Below are positions 33,854 to 42,800 of a stretch of DNA of 43,957 nt, piece after piece. The position numbers and the translations under genes were made by a program. How positions within the stretch are numbered: the first letter of the stretch is position 1; every line of letters starts with the position of its first letter. Under the pieces are notes generated by a model that was not told the DNA's origin, did not search any database, and saw only the letters and a list, made by a program, of their open reading frames with translations. The DNA comes from Streptomyces silvae (GTDB lineage Bacteria > Actinomycetota > Actinomycetes > Streptomycetales > Streptomycetaceae): the NCBI RefSeq assembly GCF_016745505.1, contig NZ_JAERUC010000201.1:1-43957 (forward strand). Reading direction: 5' to 3'.

Positions 33854-34066
33854 TCATTCCTCGGTGACCGTGATGGCCGTGCAGGGGCAGAGTTCGGCGC
33901 ACAGCCGGACCGTGTCGTGCAGTTCGGGCGGGGGTGCGGCCTGGAGCAGGACCACGGTGCCGGTGTCCTCGTCCTGGTCGAACACCCGGGGCTCGGTGTC
34001 CGCGCACCGGCCCATGGCGCAGCAGGCGTCCGTGTCCACGCTCACGCGCAGCGGGCCGGTGTTCAC
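33854..34066 (-). CDS. fd: 3Fe-4S-type ferredoxin (orf11, fd), P450 redox partner
   Basis: A 70-aa ferredoxin of the short Streptomyces P450-partner type. It starts VNTGPLRVSVDTDACCAMGRC, with Cys15 and Cys21 as cluster ligands, VFDQDEDTGTVVLL in the middle, and Cys60-Pro61 in LCAELCPCTAI near the end. Extra Cys residues (16, 56, 62) are unusual; Cys56 may be the central ligand-region residue. The GTG start at 34066 overlaps the stop of the P450 gene (GTGA), so the two are translated together. It would carry electrons from a reductase encoded elsewhere to the P450. Confidence 0.93.
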   Translation of the reverse strand: MNTGPLRVSVDTDACCAMGRCADTEPRVFDQDEDTGTVVLLQAAPPPELHDTVRLCAELCPCTAITVTEE

Positions 34067-35295
34067 CAGGTCACCGGAAGCGCGCCGAGCCCGTAACTGG
34101 ACACCTCGTGGCGGAAGTCGAGGTCGGCGAACGGGACGGCGAGGCGGGCGCCCGGCATCCACCGAAGGACGGCGGCCAGCATCTCCTCCAGCTCCACCTT
34201 GGCCAGCCACTGGCCGAGACACTGGTGGATGCCGTGCCCGAAGGCCAGATGGCGTCGCGCGTCCCGGGTCGGGTCGAGGGTGTCGGGGTCGGGGAAGACC
34301 GACGCGTCGCGGTTGCCGGCCGACAGGGACACGACCACCCCCTCGCCCGCCCGGATCGTCACATCGCCCAGCTGCACGTCCTCCAGGGCAGCCCGGGCGA
34401 GTCCGTTCTGCACGATCGAGTGGTAGCGCAGCAGTTCCTCGACGGCCTTCGGCAGCAGCTCGGGGTCCTTGGCCAGCGTGTCGGCCAGGTCCCGGTCGGT
34501 GACCAGGCTCAGCAGACTGAGACTGGCCTGGCTGGTCGTCGTCCCGTGGCCCGCGACGAGCAGCAGCCTGCACATCGGGACCATCTCCTCGACGGTCAGC
34601 TTCCCGGTGCGCACCTGGTCGGTGACCAGACGGCTCAGCAGGTCCTCGCCCGGCTCGGACATCCGCATGCGCTCCTCGACCACCTCGCGCAGCAGCCCGT
34701 CCAGCTCGTCGCGGGCGGCAGCGACCTGTTCGGGGCGGTAGCCGCGGTCGATGAGGATCCCGGCCCGGTTCTCGATCAGCTCGCGCTGCTCGTCGGAGAC
34801 ACCGAAGAGCAGGGCGATCACCCGGGAGGGGACGGGGATCGTCAGCCCGCGCACCAGATCCACCGGGCGCTCGCCCGCGGTCAGCCGGCCGAGCATCTCG
34901 TCCAGGTGCTCCCGCAGCACGGGCCGCATGGCTTCGGCCCTGCCGTGCAGGAAGTCACGGGTGAGCATGGAGCGCAGCCGGGAGTGGTCGGGATCGTCCA
35001 TGCGGATGAAGGACGCGGTGTGGGGCTTGTCCCGGACCAGGACGGACGTGGTCGTCATCATCGGGAAGCCCGGCGCGCTGGTCACCGCGGTGAACCTGCG
35101 GTCGCCGAGCACCGAACGGACGTGCGGATGCGCCGTGACCAGCCAGACCGGGCTGCCGTCCCACATGGTGATGCGGCTCGCGGCCGGACCGGACCTCAGC
35201 AGGGCGAGCGGCGGCGGAGGGTCGATCGGGGAAACGCGCTCCATCGGATAGGACGGCGCGGCGGTCACCTTCGGGGATGCTGCGTCCTGCGTCAT
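34063..35295 (-). CDS. cyp: Cytochrome P450, CYP105-like (orf10, cyp)
   Basis: A 410-aa soluble bacterial P450. The I-helix oxygen-binding motif is AGHGTTT (248-254), ExxR is Glu287-Arg290, and the heme-binding loop FGHGIHQCLG (352-361) has Cys359 as thiolate ligand. The protein looks like the CYP105 family, and the clavulanic acid cluster contains CYP105M1 in the same place with a ferredoxin gene behind it. In that pathway the P450 acts late, between clavaminic acid derivatives and clavaldehyde; its exact reaction is uncertain. ATG 35295 follows GGTGGGACCCC. It is divergent from cad across a 246-bp gap. Confidence 0.93.
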   Translation of the reverse strand: MTQDAASPKVTAAPSYPMERVSPIDPPPPLALLRSGPAASRITMWDGSPVWLVTAHPHVRSVLGDRRFTAVTSAPGFPMMTTTSVLVRDKPHTASFIRMDDPDHSRLRSMLTRDFLHGRAEAMRPVLREHLDEMLGRLTAGERPVDLVRGLTIPVPSRVIALLFGVSDEQRELIENRAGILIDRGYRPEQVAAARDELDGLLREVVEERMRMSEPGEDLLSRLVTDQVRTGKLTVEEMVPMCRLLLVAGHGTTTSQASLSLLSLVTDRDLADTLAKDPELLPKAVEELLRYHSIVQNGLARAALEDVQLGDVTIRAGEGVVVSLSAGNRDASVFPDPDTLDPTRDARRHLAFGHGIHQCLGQWLAKVELEEMLAAVLRWMPGARLAVPFADLDFRHEVSSYGLGALPVTW

Positions 35296-35541
35296 GGGGT
35301 CCCACCTATCGCTGCACGGGCATGCCGACGTGAAGTAGCGGCCCCATCCTCACCGCCCTTCCCGTGCCCTCCTGCCGGGCGCGGCCCGACCCGCATAACC
35401 AGCCACGAACGCACATAACCGCGGCCCCGGAAGCCGTTCACCGGCCGTCGGACCGGCTGATACGTTCGGCGCGCCGTACCGTCGGACGCCCTTCCGGCCG
35501 GATTTGCGGGTCCGGCCCACCACCCCGGGAACGAGGACCAC
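35296..35541. promoter_or_regulatory. Divergent promoter region between cyp and cad
   Basis: A 246-bp gap from which both the minus-strand cyp-fd-orf12-orf13 operon and the plus-strand cad gene must be transcribed. I could not identify a clear ClaR (LysR-type T-N11-A) or SARP heptamer site by eye. Confidence 0.5.
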
Positions 35542-36285
35542 ATGAGTTCATCGCTAGAGGGACACGTCGCACTCGTCACAGGAGCCGGTTCAGGAATCGG
35601 CCGGGCCACCGCACGCGCCCTGGCCGAGGCAGGGGCCTCGGTCGCCGTCGCCGGGCGGCGCCTCGGCCGGCTGGAGGAACTGCGCGACGAGCTGGAGGCC
35701 GAGGGCCGCAAGATCCTCGTACTCGAGTTGGACGTCACCGACGAGCGGGCCGTGGCCGCCGCCGTACGGTCCACCACGGAGCAGCTGGGCCGGCTCGACA
35801 TCCTGGTGAACAACGCGGGGCTGATGCTGCTGGGGCCGGTGGAGAACGCCGACACCACGGACTGGACCCGGATGATGGACACCAATGTCATGGGTCTGAT
35901 GTACATGACCCACGCGGCCCTCCCCGAACTGATCAGGAACCAGGGGACCGTCGTCCAGATCTCGTCCGTCGCCGCCCGGGTCGTCGGACGCGGCAGCGCC
36001 GTCTACAACGCGGCGAAGTTCGCGGTGAACGGGTTCAGCGAGGGGCTGCGCCAGGAGGTGACCGAGCGCGGGGTGCGCGTGGTGGTCATCGAGCCGGGCA
36101 CCGTGGAGACCGAACTGCGTGAACACATCACGCACGCGCAGTCCAAGGCCGCGATCACGGAACGCGTGGCGAAGATACGGCAGTTGCAGAGCGAGGACAT
36201 CGCCGCCGCGGTGCTGTACGCGGTGACCGCTCCCCCGCACGCGACGGTCAACGAGATCCTCATCCGCCCCACCGACCAGGCCTGA
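35542..36285 (+). CDS. cad: Clavulanic acid dehydrogenase (clavaldehyde reductase; orf9, cad/car)
   Basis: A 247-aa SDR that in S. clavuligerus reduces clavulanate-9-aldehyde to clavulanic acid with NADPH, the last pathway step. It shows TGAGSGIG (13-20), NNAG (90-93), Ser141/142, and Tyr155-Lys159 in YNAAK. It has the same length as S. clavuligerus CAD and agrees with my memory of it in long stretches, such as MLLGPVENADTTDWTRMMDTN, EGLRQEVTERGVRVVVIEPGT split across 185-205, and the ending EILIRPTDQA. AGCGAGGAC precedes ATG 35542. This is the single strongest sequence identification in the cluster. Confidence 0.94.
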   Translation: MSSSLEGHVALVTGAGSGIGRATARALAEAGASVAVAGRRLGRLEELRDELEAEGRKILVLELDVTDERAVAAAVRSTTEQLGRLDILVNNAGLMLLGPVENADTTDWTRMMDTNVMGLMYMTHAALPELIRNQGTVVQISSVAARVVGRGSAVYNAAKFAVNGFSEGLRQEVTERGVRVVVIEPGTVETELREHITHAQSKAAITERVAKIRQLQSEDIAAAVLYAVTAPPHATVNEILIRPTDQA

Positions 36286-36295
36286 GCCGTCCGTC

Positions 36296-36327
36296 CGGCG
36301 GGCACCCCCCGAGTGGAGTGCCCGCCG
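36296..36327 (+). terminator. Hairpin after cad
   Basis: A 10-bp perfect stem (36296-36305 with 36318-36327) 10 bases past the cad stop codon. Confidence 0.65.
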
Positions 36328-36451
36328 TCGTGCTGTCCGGGTGCGCGCCGGGCGAGAGGAGTGAGCGAAGAGAACGCCTGCCTAACGTGACCCGCATCAG
36401 GCCGTCACAGGTGAAGAAGAGGCGTCATCCATAACCGTAAGGAAGCCGTCC

Positions 36452-37912
36452 GTGCCTTCTGCGATACATGTGCCCTCCGCCCCCGACCGGTTGAAGCGCT
36501 TGCCCCTGACACGTCCGGACCTTCGGCTGCTCGACGCGATCGGGCAGTGCGGCGACCTCGCCGAGGCGGCCCGCCGGGCGGGGCTGCGCGCACCGGCCGC
36601 CGAGCGGCGGCTCGACCGGCTGGACCAGGTGACCGGGTTGCGGCTGGCACTCCGGGACGCGCGCACCGCCCGTCTCAGCGCGGACGGTGCCCGGGTGCTC
36701 GTGGCGGTGCGGCGCTTCTTCCGGCAGGTCGACCACGCGGTCCAGACCGAGATATACGGGCGTGGCACCGAGGCGCTCAACGCGCCCCGCATCCTGGACA
36801 TCGCCACCGCCGAACCGCTGATCGAGGATCTGGTCGAGGACGCGGCCGACACCCTGGGCATCCTTCTGTCGGTCAGTCACGACACGCCTCTACGGGTGCT
36901 CAGGCAGCTCGACGGTTACCGGGTGGACGCCGCGCACACCTGGGGCCTGGCGCCTCTGTCGCACACGGTCGACCGCACCGTGCGTGCCTACGACGTCCTC
37001 GACGACCCGCTCTGGGTGATCCTGCCGCTCGGGCATCCGCTGGCGGGCCGCGACACCGTCTCCCTCTCCGACCTGCGCGACGAGAACTGGGTCTCGGAGG
37101 CCGGCCCCGGCGGGGAGGTGCTGGTGAGCCAGGTCTACCGGTCGGCGGGGCTCACTCCCCCCGACCGCATCCAGGTGGCCGAGGCGTCGGTGGCGCGCGG
37201 GATGCTGCGCCGCGGTGACGCCGTCGGGCTGGGCTCCCCGGCCTGCCCGGCCGTGTTCGCCCCGTCCCTGGTGCGCCGCTCGCTGAGGGAACGGCCCCGA
37301 AGGGTGGCCGGCCTGCTGGTCGATCCCGCCGTCGTCCCCGGCGCTCTGGCCCTGCAGCTGGCCGCGCTGCTGACGGACCGCTGCCTGAGCAGGTTCACCG
37401 AGCGCCACGGGGACATGCTGCGCGATCCGTGGTGGGCGGACTGGCTGCGCGGGCAGCGGGCGGAGCTGGCCCGGCGCACCGAGGACGCCGCACACAGTCT
37501 CCGTACCCCGCCGGCCCTCCCTGCCGAGTCGGCCCAGGTCGACGTCGAGGATCTCCGGCTGTTGCGGGCCGTGGCGGACCACGGCAGCATCAACCGCGCC
37601 GCGGCGGTTCTCTCGATCAGCCAGTCCGCTCTCACCCGGCGTATCCACCGGCTCGAACTCCGGCTCGGGGCGCGGCTGTTGTTGCGCAGCTCACGGGGTA
37701 CGGAGCTGACGGCGCCGACCCGGCAGTTCCTGGGCAGGCTGGCGGCCTTCGAGGCCGAGCTGCAGGCGGCAGGCCTCATGGGCCGGGGGGAGACCGTACC
37801 GCCGAAGGAGCCGGGCGGCAGCCCGCAGCGTCGTGGACACCGGGCAGGCGTGGAACGGCCGGGGCGGGACGGGCGTGGCCCGGCACGTCGTGCCGTCGCC
37901 GGAAGGAGCTGA
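36452..37912 (+). CDS. claR: LysR-type pathway regulator ClaR (orf8) with two helix-turn-helix regions
   Basis: A 486-aa regulator. Residues about 18-90 form one LysR-like HTH (LPLTRPDLRLLDAIGQCGDLAEAARRAGL), the middle is effector-domain-like, and residues about 362-430 form a second, better conserved LysR HTH (VEDLRLLRAVADHGSINRAAAVLSISQSALTRRI over that span). ClaR of S. clavuligerus also has HTH regions at both ends and activates the late clavulanic acid genes. The last about 50 residues (GGSPQRRGHRAGVERPG) are an Arg/Gly-rich tail not expected in ClaR, making the protein longer than the about 430 aa I recall. GTG 36452 follows AAGGAAG. No TTA codon was noticed. Confidence 0.9.
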   Translation: MPSAIHVPSAPDRLKRLPLTRPDLRLLDAIGQCGDLAEAARRAGLRAPAAERRLDRLDQVTGLRLALRDARTARLSADGARVLVAVRRFFRQVDHAVQTEIYGRGTEALNAPRILDIATAEPLIEDLVEDAADTLGILLSVSHDTPLRVLRQLDGYRVDAAHTWGLAPLSHTVDRTVRAYDVLDDPLWVILPLGHPLAGRDTVSLSDLRDENWVSEAGPGGEVLVSQVYRSAGLTPPDRIQVAEASVARGMLRRGDAVGLGSPACPAVFAPSLVRRSLRERPRRVAGLLVDPAVVPGALALQLAALLTDRCLSRFTERHGDMLRDPWWADWLRGQRAELARRTEDAAHSLRTPPALPAESAQVDVEDLRLLRAVADHGSINRAAAVLSISQSALTRRIHRLELRLGARLLLRSSRGTELTAPTRQFLGRLAAFEAELQAAGLMGRGETVPPKEPGGSPQRRGHRAGVERPGRDGRGPARRAVAGRS

Positions 37913-37913
37913 C

Positions 37914-37965
37914 GCCGGCGGGGCGGCGGGGCGCCGGACGGAGTCCCGCACGCCGCCCCGCCGGC
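37914..37965. terminator. Bidirectional hairpin between claR and oppA1
   Basis: A perfect 15-bp stem (37914-37928 with 37951-37965) filling the 56-bp gap between two convergent genes. Confidence 0.8.
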
Positions 37966-37968
37966 CGG

Positions 37969-39630
37969 TCACTCGGCGCCCAGCGCCACGTAGTCGTACA
38001 TCCCGAAGGATCCGGTGACGAACACGTTGCGGGCGTCGGGGTGACGGTAGAGGAGCGACCGGGGGTAGAGGTACGGGACGATCACGGCGTGGTCCATGGT
38101 GAGCCGGTCGATCCGGTGCCAGATGGCAGCACGTTCCGCGGGGTCCGCGCTGACGGCTCCCCGGTCGAGGAGACCGTTGATCTCCGGATCGTCCAGCTCG
38201 CCCATGTTCTGGTTGCCGCGCTCCTTGATCGCGCGTCCGTCGACGATCTGCTGGAAGAAGCCGTACCCGTCGGGGAAGTCCGCCCCCCACCCGAACATGA
38301 TGATCCCGATGCCGTGGTCGCGCAGGTACTCGGGGCTGCCGCCGTAACGGTCGAAGTAGTCGCCCGACGGGAAGTCGAGCACCTCGGCCTCGATGCCCAC
38401 ACGGGCGAGCCCCGCCGACAGCGCCTCGGCCGCCCGGTACTCCTTGAGGCGGTCCTTGCGGGCGGCGATCTTCGTGCGGAACCCGTCCGGCATCCCGGCC
38501 AGGGCCAGTTCGGCGCGTGCCGCTTCCAGGTCCCCGGTGCCGTCCTCGCCGACCGGGTAACGGTCGAAGGGCTGGTAGCCGTCGATGGTGGGCGGGAGGA
38601 TCGTGGTGGCGATGTCGCCGCCGACGGGCCCTCCGTACGCCTTCTGCATGGCGGCCTTGTCCGTGGCGAACTGCACCGCACGCCGGCAGTGCACGTTGTC
38701 GAACGGCTTGATCCGGCTGGACAGGCAGTAGATCCAGGTGAAGCCGGTCAGCGGGTTGTCCGCGTTGGCCCGCAGCGCGGGGTCGGCCAGGATGCGTTCC
38801 TGGACCGCGGGCTGGACCCCGAAGCCCGCCAGGTCGATGTGCGCCTCGCCGGAGAGGAGCATCAGGTCCACCTCGTGCGGGTCCTTGCCCAGGTGCACCT
38901 CGACGCGTTCGGCCCGCTGCCGGCGCACGGGGTCGGTCTCCGGGTCCCAGTGCGGGTTGCGCTCCAGGACCACGAGACGCCCACGCTCGTACGACGCGAC
39001 GCGGTACGGCCCGGTGGCCACGGGGCCGAGCCGGTATCCGATGCCGGTGTCCCGGTCGCGGGGAACCGGCGTGGTGCTCGGCATGGTGGCCAGCAGGTCC
39101 ATCCCGGCGAAGGGTTCGGCCAGCCTGAGCACGAGGGTGCGGTCGTCGGGGGTCTCGACGGTGACCGGCCCGTCCACCTCGGGCTCGCGCCACGGGCCTC
39201 CGTAGTCGGTACCCAGCAGGTGGCGGAAGTAGGTGGGCCCGACGCCCAGCACGTCCGTACCGTAATTGCTCCTGGCGATCGCGTACTTGACGTCCGCGGA
39301 GACGACGGGGGTGCCGTCCTCGTAGAGCAGCCCGGGACGCAGCCGGTAGGTCCAGGTCCTTCCGCCGTCCGAGCTCTCGCCGAGCGACTCCGCCAGATCG
39401 GGTACGAGCTTCTGGCCCGCCTTGCCCGGCGCGGTGTCGAAGGTGACCAGGGTTCGGCCGATCAGGCGCAAGAAGTTCCAGGTGTAGGCGTAGTACGTGT
39501 TGCCGGGGTCGAGCGAGTCGAAGTCGTCGGTGCGCACCAGGCGGAGGGTCCCGCCCAGCTTGTCGGTCGGGGCGACCACGCCGTCGACTGCGGCGTCGAA
39601 GCCGGTGGTGCCCGACTGTTCGGTCTCCAT
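37969..39630 (-). CDS. oppA1: Family 5 substrate-binding-fold protein OppA1 (orf7), without signal peptide
   Basis: A 553-aa oligopeptide-binding-fold protein related to the OppA2 homologue at 28858. Shared landmarks are GGTLRLVRTDDFDSLDPGN, TWTYRLRPGLLYEDGTPVV, TGPYRVASYERGRLVVLERNPHWD, and FDNVHCRRAVQFATDK. The N-terminus (METEQSGTTGFDAAVDG) is acidic and hydrophilic, with no signal peptide or lipobox, and no permease genes adjoin it. In S. clavuligerus OppA1 is essential for clavulanic acid production. The position beyond claR matches that cluster. ATG 39630 is preceded by AGAAGGG. It is the last recognisable cluster gene; the oat/cas/pah/bls/ceaS genes expected next are absent. Confidence 0.91.
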   Translation of the reverse strand: METEQSGTTGFDAAVDGVVAPTDKLGGTLRLVRTDDFDSLDPGNTYYAYTWNFLRLIGRTLVTFDTAPGKAGQKLVPDLAESLGESSDGGRTWTYRLRPGLLYEDGTPVVSADVKYAIARSNYGTDVLGVGPTYFRHLLGTDYGGPWREPEVDGPVTVETPDDRTLVLRLAEPFAGMDLLATMPSTTPVPRDRDTGIGYRLGPVATGPYRVASYERGRLVVLERNPHWDPETDPVRRQRAERVEVHLGKDPHEVDLMLLSGEAHIDLAGFGVQPAVQERILADPALRANADNPLTGFTWIYCLSSRIKPFDNVHCRRAVQFATDKAAMQKAYGGPVGGDIATTILPPTIDGYQPFDRYPVGEDGTGDLEAARAELALAGMPDGFRTKIAARKDRLKEYRAAEALSAGLARVGIEAEVLDFPSGDYFDRYGGSPEYLRDHGIGIIMFGWGADFPDGYGFFQQIVDGRAIKERGNQNMGELDDPEINGLLDRGAVSADPAERAAIWHRIDRLTMDHAVIVPYLYPRSLLYRHPDARNVFVTGSFGMYDYVALGAE

Positions 39631-39862
39631 GTCCCAGCCCTTCTCGCGGTGATTTCCGCGTCATTCTGCGGGCGTCCGGGGCTTCCGGGCCGTGTGCGGG
39701 GGCACGGGCGCATAGCCCGCGGCCGGTCGGTATAGCGAAGAGGAGGGTGAGAGGGGAGGAAGAGCCCCGGGTGATGTGCTCGCGTCCCCCCACGCGCGAA
39801 GCGGACGTCCGCTTCCTCCGACGCGCGACGCGGGGGGCGTACGCACGAGAGGCGAGCAGAAC

Positions 39863-42800
39863 GTGTCCCGAAGATATAGATGGCGTATTCCTGTCATAAC
39901 CGTCGCCGCCACAGCGCTCCTGGCGGGCTACCCGTCGCTGTCGGTGGCCAAGGCCCCCTCCCCTCCCCCCGGTGCCGCGCAGGGCTGGTCCCAGAAGGAC
40001 GAGGCGAAGGCCGAGAAGCCCGGCCCGGCCGAACTGCCGGAGGCCGTACCCGCCGAGGACCGCGCCGCCGTCCTGGGCTCGGGTCACCGTGCCTCGGACG
40101 ACCTGGCGTGGACCACCTCGGGTGACGCGACCGGTTTCCACGTGATGGTGGCCGCCGCCGACGACGGTTACCGCTGGCGGACCGCGGCGACCCTGTCCGA
40201 ACCCGGCTTCGACACCGACACCTGGATCGGGAACGCCTGCCTCACCGCCTCCGGCAAGCGTGCCGCCGTCACGTACGCTCCCCGCACCTTCACCAACAAG
40301 CCCGCGCTCATGACCCGTGGTGCCTTCACCGCGGTCGTCGACCTGACGACCGGCGCGGTCACGAAGCTGCCCGTCCAGTCCAGCCTGAGCTACTTCTCAC
40401 CGGGCTGCGGCACCGCCGAGAAGGCGGTGTTCTCCCAGTTCTCCGACGACGACTCGAAGCGCAACGAGACGCGTCTGATCGGTGTGGACACGGCGAGCGG
40501 CAAGGCCGCGAAGCCGCTGAAGCTGCCCGGCCAGGTCACCTCCGCCGTCCCCGTCGCGGACGGATACGCCGCCGCGCAGGGTGCCCGGCTGGTCCGGGTC
40601 GGTTCCACCGGCGACGTACGCGTCGCGGCACGCACCGCCGGTATCCCCTTCCAGCTCACCGCGGCAGGTGACGGCTCGGTCGTCTACATCGACCGGCCCG
40701 GTGCCGCCATGAAGGCGTCGAAGACCGAAGCCACGACCGAGCGGGCCGAGGTCCGCCGGGCCCCGGCCGCTCTCCTCGGGGCCACGGGGGCCGCCGGCGC
40801 CACCCAGCGCCTGGCCACCGGCGCGCTCACCGACTTCGACCTGGCCCGCGCGGCCCGTACCGGCGCGGTCTACGTCACCGGCACGGCCGAGGCCGCCGGC
40901 TCCCTGCCCGCCTCCGTACGTATGCCGTCGGGGGTGGCCAAGGACGCCGTCCTGTCCACGAAGGGCGAGGCAGCCGTCACCACGGCGTGGGCCGACGGCA
41001 AGGACTCCAGGATCTCTCCCCAGGAAGCCGCCTCGGCACGGACCGCCCGGACCGAGATGAAGATCCTCAGGACCGGGCGCAAGGTCACCCTGGACGCCCG
41101 GCCGGGCACGACGGTCGGCTCCGTCGCCCGGACGGCGGACGGGCTCGCCACCTCGCCCGCGCTCACCGGTGGCTCGGCAGCGGCCGCGCCGAAGCTCGCC
41201 GCCGCTTCACCGACGAACCCGGTCGAGGACGAGCGCTACTGCTCGGTGCCCCGCGGAGACGTGAAGAAGCAGGCGTTCCAGCCGACGCCCCGCCAGGTCG
41301 AGTGGGCGGTGGACCAGGCCGTGGTCGGGAAGCTCAACGCCCACGTCTCGCGGGCCGCCAACTGGAAGAACACCGGGATGTCGGCCTACCAGCCGCAGTC
41401 CCTCTTCCCTCTCAAGACCATGGCGGGCGACCCCAACGGGACGCCTGACGCGGCCGACGGGTACCACATCCCCGCACAGGTGATGCTGGGCGTCACCGCC
41501 CAGGAATCCAACATGTGGCAGGCCACCCGCTTCGCGGTGCCGGGGGTCACGGCGAACACGCTGATCGGCAACTACTACGGCATCAGTCACGGTTCCGACG
41601 GCCAGACCCCGGACCCGTGGGCGGTCAACTGGGCTGACGCGGACTGCGGTTACGGCATCGTCCAGGTGACCGACGGCATGCGCAAGGCCGGTCACGAGAA
41701 GCCGGGCGAGACAGCGCTCTCCGTGCAGAAGCAGGAGGCCGTCGCCCTGGACTACACCGCCAACATCGCGGCGGGTGTCAACATCCTCGTGGACAAGTGG
41801 AACCAGACGTACAGCGCCGGTATGACCGTCAACGACGGCGGCCCCGAGTACATCGAGAACTGGTTCTTCGCGCTCTGGGCGTACAACTCCGGCTTCTACC
41901 CCCAGTCCAGCGCCGGTTCGCACGGCGGTCACTGGGGCGTCGGCTTCACCAACAACCCGGCCAACGCCCTCTGGAAGGCCAACCGCACCCCGTTCCTCGA
42001 GAACGCGGCGGGCGGGGACGACTACTCCCACGCCGCCCACCCCCAGGACTGGCCCTACCAGGAGAAGGTGATCGGCTGGGCGGCCCGTCCGATCTCCGCG
42101 ATGTTCTCCCCGGGTGACTTCCAGCCCGGCTACCGCGCCGCCTGGTGGACCGACCCGCTCTACCGGACGTCGGCCAAGCCGCCGGTCGGGACGTTCTGCG
42201 ACAGCTCCAACAACTGCGATCCCAGCAAGATCACCGAGAACGACACCTCCACCAACGGTGCCTGCCAGCTCAACAACCCCTCCGACGAGTTCTTCCTGCA
42301 CTGCTGGTGGAACAAGAAGGCCACCTGGAAGAACTGCGCGTCCGCGGCGACGTGCGGATTCGCCCTGCACCGCTTCGACGCCACCTATCCCGAACAACCC
42401 GACGGCAGCGCCTACCCGCCCCGGTGCTCCAGCGGACTGCCCTCCGGAACCTATGTGATCGACGACGTGGCCTCCGGGGTCACCCCCGCCGGTTCCTCGG
42501 GCCGGAGCTGCGGGTCGACGTCCTCTCCGGGGACCTTCGGCTTCACCTTCACCGCGGACGGCGCCAACTACCCGGGCAAGATCGACACCCACCAGATCGG
42601 AGCCGGCTACGGCAACCACTTCTGGTTCGGTCACACCCGGAACCAGACGTCCGCCGAGGGCGCCCGGATGAAGACCACCGGCACCTGGACCCTCACCAAC
42701 GGCATGACCGGCTGGGCCCGTGTCTGGGTACACCTCCCCGACCACGGGGCGCACACCCGGCAGGCTTCGTACACCATCTCGGGGACCAACAGCACCAGCC

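Noticed and set aside
28858..39630. Reading the OppA-like genes and the EamA exporter as one ABC peptide import system
   Set aside because: No ABC permease or ATPase gene lies in the cluster, and neither binding protein has an export signal.
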